Origin: an uncultured Oscillospiraceae bacterium
Lineage (GTDB): Bacteria > Bacillota > Clostridia > Oscillospirales > Oscillospiraceae
Reading direction: 5' to 3'
Assembly (NCBI GenBank): GCA_934655935.1
Contig: CAKUHJ010000021.1
Coordinates: 1 to 20,667 of the forward strand
DNA length: 20,667 nt
Position numbers and translations under genes: made by a program. Under the pieces are notes generated by a model. It worked only from the letters and a program-made list of their open reading frames with translations. It made no database searches and had not been told where the DNA came from. This document shows positions 13,263 to 20,550 of this stretch, piece after piece (within the stretch, counting starts at the first letter, position 1; every line of letters begins with the position of its first letter).

Positions 13263-14267
13263 TCAGCGTACCTGCCATGCGGTGGGGATGAAAACTTCAG
13301 AGTATTTGTAAATGGCGTATTTGTCGGTCATGCCCGCGATATAGTCGCACACGATCCGGTCCATTCCGTCAAAGTCCAGCTGGGGGATGAAATCCGCGGG
13401 GAGCTTCTGCGGGTTTTTTGAGTAGTATTCGAAAAGTCTGCGCAGAATATCCTTTGCCTTGGTTTCCTCGCCCTTGGCGACGGGATTGGTGTAAACCCGT
13501 TCGAACATGAACGAGCGCAGCTCGTCCATCGCCGCGGCAATGGACGGCGTCATGCCGAGCTCGCCGGTCTGCAGCGTGTGGAAAATCATATCCTCCACAA
13601 GCGTGTTGATCCGCCGGGAGTGCGAGGGGCCCAGAACCTCGGAAATGGACCTGGGAATCTCGCGCTCGGTGAGAATGCCGGCGCGCATGGCGTCGTCAAT
13701 GTCGTGGTTGATGTAGGCGATGCGGTCGGACACGCGGACAATCTGCCCCTCGAGCGTTTCCGGGATAAACGGGCCCGTGTGCCCGAGAATGCCCATGCGG
13801 ACCTCGTAGGTGAGGTTCAGGCCCTCGCCGTCGCGCTCCAGCTTGTCCACCACGCGAAGAGACTGCTCATTGTGGTGGAAGGGGGCCGGCATCACGTCGG
13901 ACAGCGCGGCCTCGCCGGCGTGGCCGAAGGGCGTGTGCCCGAGATCATGTCCAAGGGCCGCCGCCTCGGTCAGGTCCTCGTTCAGCCGCAGCGCGCGGCA
14001 GATGGTGCGCGCGATGCGGCAGACCTCCAGCGTGTGCGTCATGCGCGTGCGGTAATGGTCGCCCTCCGGAGAAAGAAAGACCTGCGTTTTGTGCATCAGC
14101 CGCCGGAAGGCCTTGCTGTGCAGCACGCGGTCGGCGTCGCGCTGGTAGCAGGTGCGGACCTGGCTCGGCTCCTCCGGGTAAAGCCGGCCGCGGCTCTGCG
14201 CGGACTTCTGCGCGCGTTCGCTCAGAGTTGAAAATTCCTCCTGCTCCAGCTGTTCGCGGATGGTCAT
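13263..14267 (-). CDS. dgt: Deoxyguanosinetriphosphate triphosphohydrolase-like HD protein
   Basis: HD-domain enzyme that splits dNTPs into deoxynucleosides and tripolyphosphate, helping to balance dNTP pools. The 334-residue protein shows the family pattern: RRLMHKTQVF, then MTHTLEV (H78), ALGHDLGHTPFGHAGE (H107, D108) and VSDRIAYINHDIDDA (D181). H78, H107, D108 and D181 form the metal site. In Firmicutes this type commonly precedes dnaG and sigA, as here. I chose ATG 14267, giving MTIREQLEQ as in relatives, with AGGAG nine bases upstream. The GTG two codons earlier is too close to that site. True substrate preference (dGTP or all dNTPs) cannot be read from sequence. Confidence 0.94.
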   Translation of the reverse strand: MTIREQLEQEEFSTLSERAQKSAQSRGRLYPEEPSQVRTCYQRDADRVLHSKAFRRLMHKTQVFLSPEGDHYRTRMTHTLEVCRIARTICRALRLNEDLTEAAALGHDLGHTPFGHAGEAALSDVMPAPFHHNEQSLRVVDKLERDGEGLNLTYEVRMGILGHTGPFIPETLEGQIVRVSDRIAYINHDIDDAMRAGILTEREIPRSISEVLGPSHSRRINTLVEDMIFHTLQTGELGMTPSIAAAMDELRSFMFERVYTNPVAKGEETKAKDILRRLFEYYSKNPQKLPADFIPQLDFDGMDRIVCDYIAGMTDKYAIYKYSEVFIPTAWQVR

Positions 14268-14325
14268 GTACACAATCTCCTACTCTCTATCCTATCATAA
14301 GAATGTGTCGAATGCTTGAATTTTT

Positions 14326-14952
14326 TTATGAAATCCGCACGCCGCGGAACACCGTTTCCAGCGCCAGCGGCTGAAGTCTGCCCGCGGAAAGCTCCTGCAG
14401 GCGCAGGCAAAGCGGCGCCTGCTCCGCCTGCGGAACGACAAAGCGCAGGGTGATCTCCTGCCCGTAGTCCGTGTCCTCAACCGCACAGCCGCTGCGCCCG
14501 AGCTCCTGCCGGACCCGCTCGAGAAGCGGGTAGCCGCAGCAAAGCTGCATGCGTGTCCACGGGCGCATTTCGGCCACGCCCGCTGCGTCCAGGGCGTCCT
14601 TGGCTGTTTTGGCGTAGGCCCGGCAGAGACCGCCTGCGCCAAGCAGGACGCCGCCAAAGTAGCGCGTGACGACGCACAGCACGTTTTCAATCTCCTCGCG
14701 CTCAAACACTGCCAGCATGGGCTGGCCTGCGGTGCCCTGCGGCTCACCGTCGTCGCTGCAGCGCTGGAAGCCGCCGTGCAGGCGCAGGCACCAGCAGTGG
14801 TGCCGCGCGTCGTAGTGCTCCTTCCGCACGGCGGCCAGACGCTCCCTGGCCGCCTGCTCGGAGTCGACCAGAAATACCTGGGCGATGAAGCGGCTCTTTT
14901 TTTCGATGTATTCGGCCCGCGCGTCGGACGCGGGGATACGGTATTTGTTCAT
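14326..14952 (-). CDS. yigZ: YigZ/IMPACT family (UPF0029) protein
   Basis: A 208-residue cytosolic protein of the YigZ/YvyE family. The N-terminal UPF0029 domain (about 15-125) has the signature segments EKKSRFIAQVF, DDGEPQGTAGQPML and VTRYFGGVLLGAGGLCRAY. The C-terminal part resembles the second, EF-G domain-like fold of the family. The eukaryotic relative IMPACT acts on translational control; the bacterial role is not settled, although an association with translation fits the partner gene. The ATG overlaps the hflX stop by four bases (ATGA, 14949-14952), so translation is probably coupled to hflX. AGGAGG lies in the hflX 3' end. The stop codon is followed within 60 bases by dgt, with no convincing terminator, so transcription could run on. 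Confidence 0.93.
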   Translation of the reverse strand: MNKYRIPASDARAEYIEKKSRFIAQVFLVDSEQAARERLAAVRKEHYDARHHCWCLRLHGGFQRCSDDGEPQGTAGQPMLAVFEREEIENVLCVVTRYFGGVLLGAGGLCRAYAKTAKDALDAAGVAEMRPWTRMQLCCGYPLLERVRQELGRSGCAVEDTDYGQEITLRFVVPQAEQAPLCLRLQELSAGRLQPLALETVFRGVRIS

Positions 14953-16229
14953 GTGCGCGTCTCCTCCTGCGTCTGGCGAAGATATGGCCGCAGGCGGCCG
15001 AGAAGCGCCTCGTCCACCCGCGCGCGGACATGAATGCCGTCCGCCTGATACTGCACGTCGTCTACCTTTGCGCTGGTGTGCAGCGTATCAAGCGCGGAGG
15101 CCATCGGATAGGGGAGAAGGAACTCCACCGCCGTGAGCCCGCGCGAGAGCGCCTGCTCGACGGCCTGCAGAAGCCGGTCCAGCCCCTGGCCGGTCCGGGC
15201 CGAGACGGCAAGCGTATTTTCCCGCCGCGTCAGAAGCTCGTCGGCGGCGACGTCACATTTGTTGTAGCATTCCAGCACCGGCGTTCCCGGCCGGGCGAGC
15301 TGAGAGATGAGCTGCTCGACGACCTCCATATGCTCCGTGCGCTCCGGGTCGGAGGCATCGATCACATGAATCAGCACGTCTGCGTAGCCAAGCTCCTCCA
15401 GCGTCGCCTGAAAGGCGTCGATCAGGTTGTGCGGAAGCTTTGCGATAAAGCCGACGGTATCGCTGAGCACGGCCTGCGCGCTGTCGGAGAGCTGCAGAAG
15501 GCGGGAGGTGGTATCCAGCGTGTCGAACAGGCGGTTATTGGCCGGGATGCCGGCGTCCGTCAGCGCGTTTAAAAGCGAGGACTTTCCGGCGTTCGTGTAG
15601 CCGACGAGACACACAAGCGGCAGCTCGTTCTTGACCCGGCGCCTGCGCTGCACATCGCGCACGCGCCGGACCTCCTCCAGCTGGCGCTTGAGACGGTCAA
15701 TCCGCTCGCGGATATAGCGCCGGTCGGTTTCCAGCCTTGTTTCGCCCGGGCCGCGCGTGCCGATGCCGCCGCCCTGACGGGAAAGAGAGGCCCCCATTCC
15801 GGAAAGGCGGGGCAGCAGATACTGGTACTGCGCCAGCTCCACCTGAAGCCGGCCCTCCCTGCTCCTTGCGCGCTGGGCGAAAATGTCCAGAATCAGCGCG
15901 CTGCGGTCAAGAACCGTCAGGCCGGTCATTTCCTCGAGCGCGCGCAGCTGCGACGGGGAGAGGGGGTTGTCCACAATGAGCATGGACGCGCCCCAGGCCT
16001 GCGCGGCGAGGCGGATTTCCTCCGTCTTGCCGGGGCCCAGCAGGCTGTGCGGGTCCGGCGCGGAGCGGCTTTGCAAAAAGCTTCCCACGCATTCGCCGCC
16101 TGCGGTCTCCAGCAGCGCCTGCAGCTCCAGCAGCGACTGCTCCGTCGCGTTTTCTTCTTTTGTAAACAGGCTGCAGTTCAGACCTGCGACGATGGCCTTT
16201 TCCAGGACGGCCGGCTGTGTTTGTTCCAT
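14949..16229 (-). CDS. hflX: GTPase HflX
   Basis: Ribosome-binding GTPase that splits stalled 70S ribosomes, notably after heat or antibiotic stress. The 426-residue protein has the N-terminal HflX domain (about 10-140), the glycine-rich segment RQGGGIGTRGPGETRLETD (151-169), a basic coiled region, and a GTPase domain with G1 GYTNAGKS (210-217), G3 DTVG (257-260), G4 NKCD (323-326) and G5 SAR (343-345). ATG 16229 is preceded by GGAGAGG. The gene lies downstream of the rpmE terminator and 4-base-overlaps yigZ. Its own promoter is not obvious; a TATATT lies directly after the rpmE terminator, but a -35 would have to be within the hairpin. Confidence 0.97.
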   Translation of the reverse strand: MEQTQPAVLEKAIVAGLNCSLFTKEENATEQSLLELQALLETAGGECVGSFLQSRSAPDPHSLLGPGKTEEIRLAAQAWGASMLIVDNPLSPSQLRALEEMTGLTVLDRSALILDIFAQRARSREGRLQVELAQYQYLLPRLSGMGASLSRQGGGIGTRGPGETRLETDRRYIRERIDRLKRQLEEVRRVRDVQRRRRVKNELPLVCLVGYTNAGKSSLLNALTDAGIPANNRLFDTLDTTSRLLQLSDSAQAVLSDTVGFIAKLPHNLIDAFQATLEELGYADVLIHVIDASDPERTEHMEVVEQLISQLARPGTPVLECYNKCDVAADELLTRRENTLAVSARTGQGLDRLLQAVEQALSRGLTAVEFLLPYPMASALDTLHTSAKVDDVQYQADGIHVRARVDEALLGRLRPYLRQTQEETRT

Positions 16230-16264
16230 ATGCCCTCTCCAATTCGACGATTCTCGCGGAATAT

Positions 16265-16297
16265 AAAAAAGTCCGCACCGGTACGCGGTGCGGACTT
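16265..16297 (-). terminator. Intrinsic terminator of rpmE
   Basis: Perfect 12-bp stem: arms 16269-16280 and 16286-16297 (AAGTCCGCACCG/CGGTGCGGACTT) with a five-base loop. On the minus strand it ends in TTTTTT (complement of 16265-16270). It lies five bases after the rpmE stop. The hflX gene starts 35 bases further on. Confidence 0.93.
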
Positions 16298-16302
16298 GCT
16301 GC

Positions 16303-16503
16303 TTACTTCAGGCCGTATTTCTTGTTGAAACGGTCGACACGTCCACCGGTGTCCACAAGCTTCTGCTTGCCGGTGTAGAACGGGTGACACTTGGAGCAAA
16401 TTTCAACCTTGATGTCCTTCTTGGTAGAGCCGGTCTCAATCACTGCACCTCTCGCGCATCTGATAGTCGTCTGTTCGTACTTGGGATGGATACCTTCCTT
16501 CAT
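16303..16503 (-). CDS. rpmE: Ribosomal protein bL31
   Basis: Large-subunit protein that bridges to the small subunit. The 66-residue protein begins [13 protein letters not shown] and ends with [15 protein letters not shown], both classic L31 blocks. The zinc-type form has four cysteines; here C16, C36 and C39 are present, but the position of the second cysteine is arginine (R18, in CARGA; codon AGA). The zinc site is therefore incomplete or uses another ligand, while the downstream [13 protein letters not shown] is unchanged. ATG 16503 is chosen because GAGGTG lies at normal distance and the start matches the family; an ATG six codons earlier is not supported. It is monocistronic, with its own promoter and terminator. 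Confidence 0.96.
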   Translation of the reverse strand: MKEGIHPKYEQTTIRCARGAVIETGSTKKDIKVEICSKCHPFYTGKQKLVDTGGRVDRFNKKYGLK

Positions 16504-16572
16504 GAGTTTCACCTCTCTCATCAGATTTCTGTAAAAGGGCTTTCACCCTTCCCTTGGTTCAAACGCCAGAAT

Positions 16573-16601
16573 ATGATAGCACGGCTTTCAGGAAAAAGCA
16601 A
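16573..16601 (-). promoter_or_regulatory. rpmE promoter, TTGCTT-17-TATCAT
   Basis: On the minus strand, -35 TTGCTT (complement of 16596-16601) and -10 TATCAT (complement of 16573-16578) are 17 bases apart. It starts only three bases after the stop of the PHP gene. The leader is about 60 bases and contains a small AAGGG/CCCTT hairpin. Confidence 0.75.
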
Positions 16602-16604
16602 GCA

Positions 16605-17348
16605 TTATTTTTTCCCTTTTTGTCCTCTGAGCGCCTGCGCCGCATCGCGCAGAAGACCGGCCAGCAGATAGACGTCCGCCTGGGCAATAAGCTTCGGCTG
16701 CCGGAGGGAGCGGGCCCGCCTTCTGAGGGACAGTCCCTTGTAGCGCCAGGGACAGGCGCGAAGCTCCGCAGCCTGCGTCTTACCCTCCAGCAGCGCCCGG
16801 CGCAGCGCAGGAAGCGTCCGTTCCTCGCAGAAAAAGTATGTGCAGCAGCCGCCGAGCTCGCGCTTGTGGTGTGCGTCGCTGCCGCCGGTTTCTGGAAGCC
16901 CCATGCGCGCGGCAAGCGCCCGCGCGCGGGCGTTTGCCTGCGGGACGTGCATGGCGCGGGCGTTTGCGCACTCCACGGCGTCCACCCGGAGCGCACGCAG
17001 CGCGTCCTCCGGAAGCTTTTCCGGCGCGAACGGATGGGCCAGCACCGCGACGCCGCCGCAGCGGTGGATTTCCTCTGCGGCGCGCGCGGCGTCCGGGTAT
17101 TCGCCCAGCGCCGCATGGTCGACGGGCCGCTCGAGAAACAGGCCCAGAAGGTGTACCGTGGAGGTCGTGATTTCCGTGCCGGGAATCAGCAGCACGCCCG
17201 TCTCGCCTGCGGCGGGAGTGGAGCAGTCGTGGTCACAGACGGCGATGGCGTCCAGACCGCGCCGCGCGGCCTCCTGGGCCAGCGCGGAAAGCGGGTGCTT
17301 CGCGTCGTAGGACGCGGCGCTGTGCACGTGCAGGTCCGCCTTGAGCAT
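16605..17348 (-). CDS. PHP domain metal-dependent phosphoesterase
   Basis: A 247-residue cytosolic protein of the polymerase-and-histidinol-phosphatase fold (YciV/RnmA-like group). Metal-binding motifs are visible in order: DLHVHS (H7, H9), CDHD (D39, H40), GTEIT (E59), LAHPF (H105), and GSDAHH (D158, H160). All expected ligands are present, so it should be active. E. coli YciV relatives act on 3',5'-bisphosphonucleotides and short RNA ends, but this family also contains histidinol phosphatases, so the substrate is open. ATG 17348 has GGAGG eight bases upstream and gives MLKADLHVHS; ATG 17354 and GTG 17357 are too close to that site. It starts 16 bases after the DUF2974 gene and is probably co-transcribed with it. 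The C-terminal 60 residues are basic and weakly conserved. Confidence 0.9.
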   Translation of the reverse strand: MLKADLHVHSAASYDAKHPLSALAQEAARRGLDAIAVCDHDCSTPAAGETGVLLIPGTEITTSTVHLLGLFLERPVDHAALGEYPDAARAAEEIHRCGGVAVLAHPFAPEKLPEDALRALRVDAVECANARAMHVPQANARARALAARMGLPETGGSDAHHKRELGGCCTYFFCEERTLPALRRALLEGKTQAAELRACPWRYKGLSLRRRARSLRQPKLIAQADVYLLAGLLRDAAQALRGQKGKK

Positions 17349-17364
17349 GAACATCACCTCCGCC

Positions 17365-18519
17365 TCAGTCGTTTTTCAGGTCGTCCGCCGCGCGGCGGAA
17401 GAGCTTCTGTCCCAGAAGCCGCTGCAGGGGCTCGGAAACGGCGGATTTTGCGCCCGCCCGGACAAACAGCGTGAGCATGCCGCCCAGCGCGTGGCGCGTG
17501 GGCTTGTCCAGCTCCCGGATGGTTCTGAGAATGGAGGCCGCCGTGTGAAGCCCGCCCTGCTTCAGCTCCGTCAGCGTATCGGCGCCGGTGCAGCAGAGAA
17601 TGTCAAACAGGACGTCGGTCAGCTGCATGCGCTGCTGGTCCGAAAGGCTGCCGATAAAGGTATGCAGCGTCTGGTCGACCAGCTTCCCGCCGCCGGTAAG
17701 CTCCGGCAGATGAACAAAGTGCTCGCCCACGACCTGCCAGGAAAAGCCGTCGTGCTGCATAAGGCCGAGCTGCGTGCTGCGGACGACCTCGTATTGCTCC
17801 TCGTGTTCAAGAAGCATGCCGACGACGCTGGACTCTGGAAGAATGGTCTGAATCCTGCCCGCGATGCGCCTGTGCTCCTCCAGCGGCAGCAGCGAGGTCC
17901 GGAAGCCGGGGCCGTCGTTGTTGTAGACGGCAAGAAGCCGGTCCTGCACCTGCGGCGGCGCGAAGACAGCGCTGTAGACCGCGAGATTGCCGCCCTTGGA
18001 ATGGCCGCCCACGCGCAGCGGGCGCGGAGCGAAGGCCTCCGCCGCCTGCTGCAGGTAGCAGGCGGCCAGCGTCTGCGCCGGGACGCACTCCAGAAACGAG
18101 AGATTGAAGTCCTCCTTCCAGCCGACGAGCGTATCGTCCGTCCCGCGGAAGGCGACATACACGCTCCCGTCCGGCAGTGTGAACGAGAGCGCAGAAAACT
18201 GCGTTTCGGTCTGCTCGTCGATCTGGTTTACATAACCGCTCAACAGCGTGTCGCGGAAGCGGGCGCAGGCGGCCATCTTTCTGGCCAGCAGCGGGATACG
18301 GTCCGGCACCAGCACGCCCATCTGCTCGTGCGGCCGGAGCTTTTCCGCCATTCGCACCGCGTCGTCCAGACGGACGGACGCGGCAAAATCCGTGGTGACA
18401 ACGCCGCTGAAATTCAGAAAACAGAGCTCGGCCAGAAGCAGATTGTCCACCTCGTTGAAGCCGCGCTCAGAAAGGCGCAGATCGCCGCGCCAGTCCAGAT
18501 AGTCCAGAATATCCGCCAT
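17365..18519 (-). CDS. DUF2974 (Mbeg1-like) alpha/beta hydrolase
   Basis: A 384-residue protein of the DUF2974 family, related to lipase class 3. It starts MADILDYLDWRGDLRL, typical of clostridial members. YVAFRGTDDTLVGWKEDFN (121-139) matches the oxyanion region of lipase-like proteins. GGHSKGGNLA (171-180) is the nucleophile elbow with S174. No signal peptide or membrane helix is visible, so it should be cytosolic. Substrate and role are unknown; the fold suggests ester or lipid hydrolysis. ATG 18519 has AAGGAGGG seven bases upstream. It is followed by a PHP phosphoesterase gene 16 bases away. Its promoter lies at 18545-18574. The last 100 residues, after about 285, are helical and not part of the hydrolase core. 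Confidence 0.88.
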   Translation of the reverse strand: MADILDYLDWRGDLRLSERGFNEVDNLLLAELCFLNFSGVVTTDFAASVRLDDAVRMAEKLRPHEQMGVLVPDRIPLLARKMAACARFRDTLLSGYVNQIDEQTETQFSALSFTLPDGSVYVAFRGTDDTLVGWKEDFNLSFLECVPAQTLAACYLQQAAEAFAPRPLRVGGHSKGGNLAVYSAVFAPPQVQDRLLAVYNNDGPGFRTSLLPLEEHRRIAGRIQTILPESSVVGMLLEHEEQYEVVRSTQLGLMQHDGFSWQVVGEHFVHLPELTGGGKLVDQTLHTFIGSLSDQQRMQLTDVLFDILCCTGADTLTELKQGGLHTAASILRTIRELDKPTRHALGGMLTLFVRAGAKSAVSEPLQRLLGQKLFRRAADDLKND

Positions 18520-18544
18520 TCGGCAGCCCTCCTTTTTGCTCCCT

Positions 18545-18574
18545 ATCATACCATAGCATTCCGCAAAATAGCAA
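18545..18574 (-). promoter_or_regulatory. DUF2974 gene promoter with extended -10
   Basis: On the minus strand, TTGCTA (complement of 18569-18574) and TATGAT (complement of 18545-18550) have an 18-base spacer. TG one base before the -10 (TGGTATGAT) makes it an extended -10 promoter. The leader is only about 20 bases. Confidence 0.68.
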
Positions 18575-18757
18575 GGGCAACACCGCACAATTGCGTCTGT
18601 GCGCTTCGGCGGATCTTTTCCGCCAATCCTGCGGTTTGAAAAGCTTGACTTGACAAAAAATCTCTCGCCGAATCTGCTTGCTGAATTGTACGGTGCTGCC
18701 CAAGAAAAAACGCGGGCGCGGCGCGGCAGGGGACGGAAAGCGCCGGGATTCCCTATA

Positions 18758-18791
18758 ACCTATTGACTTTATAGGTAATTTGTGCTAAGCT
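18758..18791 (+). promoter_or_regulatory. iscS promoter with ACCTAT-N7-ATAGGT palindrome over the -35
   Basis: TTGACT at 18763-18768 and TAAGCT at 18786-18791 have a 17-base spacer. A perfect six-base inverted repeat, ACCTAT (18758-18763) and ATAGGT (18771-18776), encloses the -35. Its position suggests a repressor site. Rrf2/IscR-type regulators control isc operons in many bacteria, so such a protein is the best guess, but no iscR gene is in the window. Confidence 0.62.
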
Positions 18792-18869
18792 CATATCAGA
18801 CAAAAGATCCGGCGTCCGGCGGCCATGCGCGGCATTGCCGGCGGGCGGTCAGAAAAGGAGCTGAAACAT

Positions 18870-20057
18870 ATGCAGGTTTACGCGGACAATGCCGCTACAA
18901 CAAAAATGAGCCCTGCGGCGCTTGAGGCCGTATGGAAGACGATGAACGAAACCTATGGCAATCCCTCCAGCCTCTATACAATCGGCCAGAAGGCCAACGA
19001 GGCGCTGCAGAACGCCAGAAGGACCGTGGCCGACTGCCTTGGCGCGAAGCCCGGTGAAATCACCTTCACCTCCGGCGGCAGCGAGGCGGACAACCAGGCG
19101 CTGCGCTCTGCGGCGGCCCTGGGCGCAAAGCAGGGGAAGAAGCACATCATTTCCACGGCCTTTGAGCACCATGCCATTTTGCACACGCTGCGCCGACTGG
19201 AGTCGGAGGGGTTCGAGGTGACGCTTCTGGACGTGCACGAGGACGGACTCGTCACGGCCCAGCAGGTAAAGGACGCGCTGCGGCCGGATACCTGCCTGGT
19301 CACGGTGATGTTTGCCAACAATGAGATCGGCACCGTGCAGCCGATCGCCGAAATCGGCGCCGTCTGCCGGGAGGCGGGCGTGCTGTTTCATACCGACGCG
19401 GTGCAGGCCGCAGGGCACCTGCACATTGACGTCGAGGCGCAGAAAATTGACCTTCTGAGCCTTTCCGCGCATAAGTTCCACGGCCCGAAGGGCGTGGGCG
19501 TTCTTTACGCGCGCAAGGGCGTACGGCTGACAAATCTGATTGACGGCGGTGCGCAGGAGCGCGGCAAGCGCGCGGGCACGGAAAATGTGCCCGGAATTGT
19601 AGGCCTTGCGGTCGCGCTGAAGGAGGCGACAGAGCGTCTGGATGAGAACGCGCAGAAGGTTTCTGCGCTTCGCGACCGCCTGATTGACGGGCTGAGCAAA
19701 ATTCCGCACTGCGCGCTCAACGGCGCGCGCGCGCCGAGGCTCCCCGGAAACGTCAACTTCTGCTTTGAGGGTATCGAGGGCGAGAGCCTGCTGCTGCTTC
19801 TGGACGCAAAGGGAATCAGCGCTTCGTCCGGCTCGGCGTGTACCTCCGGCTCTCTGGACCCCAGCCATGTGCTGCTGGCAATCGGCCGGCCGCACGAGGT
19901 TGCGCATGGATCGCTGCGTCTGACGCTCTGCGAGACCAACACGCAGGAGGAAGTGGACTATATGCTTTCCCAGATTCCGCCGGTGGTGCAGTATCTGCGC
20001 TCGATTTCGCCGGTGTGGAAGGACCTGGAGTCCGGAAAACGGAAATTCATGCTTTAA
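18870..20057 (+). CDS. iscS: Cysteine desulfurase (IscS/NifS family)
   Basis: PLP enzyme that takes sulfur from cysteine and hands it as persulfide to Fe-S cluster assembly. The 395-residue protein starts MQVYADNAATTKMSPAAL, with the PLP-binding lysine K202 in SAHKFHGPKG and the catalytic cysteine C324 in SSGSACTSGSLDPSHVL. The insertion around this cysteine and the SGSACTSG motif mark group I (IscS/NifS) rather than SufS. ATG 18870 has AAAAGGAG nine bases upstream; ATG 18825 would add an unrelated leader. The iscU ribosome binding site overlaps the iscS stop, so the two are co-transcribed and likely partners. The C-terminal 20-30 residues (PVVQYLRSISPVWKDLESGK) are typical of clostridial NifS. 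Regulation is suggested by the palindrome in its promoter. Confidence 0.97.
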   Translation: MQVYADNAATTKMSPAALEAVWKTMNETYGNPSSLYTIGQKANEALQNARRTVADCLGAKPGEITFTSGGSEADNQALRSAAALGAKQGKKHIISTAFEHHAILHTLRRLESEGFEVTLLDVHEDGLVTAQQVKDALRPDTCLVTVMFANNEIGTVQPIAEIGAVCREAGVLFHTDAVQAAGHLHIDVEAQKIDLLSLSAHKFHGPKGVGVLYARKGVRLTNLIDGGAQERGKRAGTENVPGIVGLAVALKEATERLDENAQKVSALRDRLIDGLSKIPHCALNGARAPRLPGNVNFCFEGIEGESLLLLLDAKGISASSGSACTSGSLDPSHVLLAIGRPHEVAHGSLRLTLCETNTQEEVDYMLSQIPPVVQYLRSISPVWKDLESGKRKFML

Positions 20058-20070
20058 GGAGGAAACTGCA

Positions 20071-20505
20071 ATGGCACTTTATACAGAAACGGTCATGGAT
20101 CATTTTATGAATCCCAGAAATGTCGGCAGCATCGAGAATGCGGACGGCGTCGGCGAGGTCGGCAACGCCAAGTGCGGCGATATCATGAAGATGTACCTGA
20201 AAATCAAGGACAATGTGATTGAGGACGTGAAGTTTGAAACCTTCGGCTGCGGCAGCGCCATTGCCTCAAGCTCCATGGCGACCGAGATGATCAAGGGCAA
20301 GACCATCGACGAGGCCCTGCAGGTGACCAACCGGGATGTTGTGGACGCGCTGGGCGGGCTTCCTGCGCATAAGCTTCACTGCTCGGTACTTGCGGAGGAG
20401 GCGGTAAAATCCGCCGTGCAGGATTATTATGAAAAGAATCACATTCCGTATGACAAGAAGAAATTCCCCTGCTGTAAGGAATGCGAATCCTGCCGCATGG
20501 TCTGA
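20071..20505 (+). CDS. iscU: Fe-S cluster assembly scaffold IscU/NifU-like
   Basis: Scaffold on which IscS-delivered sulfur and iron build a 2Fe-2S cluster. The 144-residue protein has the three scaffold cysteines C35 (NAKCGD, with D37), C60 (FGCGSAIASSS), and C104 (LHC, with H103). It lacks the long NifU C-terminal domains. The last 12 residues carry an extra group, PCCKECESC, with four cysteines, following a KK-rich segment. This tail is absent from E. coli IscU and could bind metal or take part in sulfur transfer; that is inference. AAGGAGG at 20056-20062 overlaps the iscS stop, and the start lies eight bases on. No hscA, hscB or fdx gene follows in the window, in line with the reduced isc systems of Clostridia. 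Confidence 0.96.
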   Translation: MALYTETVMDHFMNPRNVGSIENADGVGEVGNAKCGDIMKMYLKIKDNVIEDVKFETFGCGSAIASSSMATEMIKGKTIDEALQVTNRDVVDALGGLPAHKLHCSVLAEEAVKSAVQDYYEKNHIPYDKKKFPCCKECESCRMV

Positions 20506-20550
20506 TTCAAGGACCACAGAAAACAGCCGTTTTAACAGGCTGAGCATGCT

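Larger units (their letters stand above)
18520..18869. other. Divergent spacer between the DUF2974 gene and iscS
   Basis: This 350-base stretch holds a promoter at each side (18545-18574 on minus, 18763-18791 on plus) and no credible gene. The middle part has a small hairpin (arms 18608-18613 and 18619-18624, GGCGGA/TCCGCC) and a TTGACTTGACAAAAAA stretch near 18647-18662 without a matching -10. The part 18662-18750 shows nothing I can assign; a small RNA there cannot be excluded. Confidence 0.5.

Noticed and set aside
10781..13291. Open frame of 836 codons on the plus strand across sigA and dnaG
   Set aside because: Spans two well-defined minus-strand genes and their junction, and has no recognisable domain or start site.
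18647..18690. TTGACTTGACA as another plus-strand promoter before iscS
   Set aside because: No -10-like hexamer lies 16-18 bases downstream of either possible -35.
20524..20542. CAGCC/GGCTG hairpin after iscU as a terminator
   Set aside because: Only five base pairs, a nine-base loop and no T-run. The hairpin within the repeat element is a better candidate.
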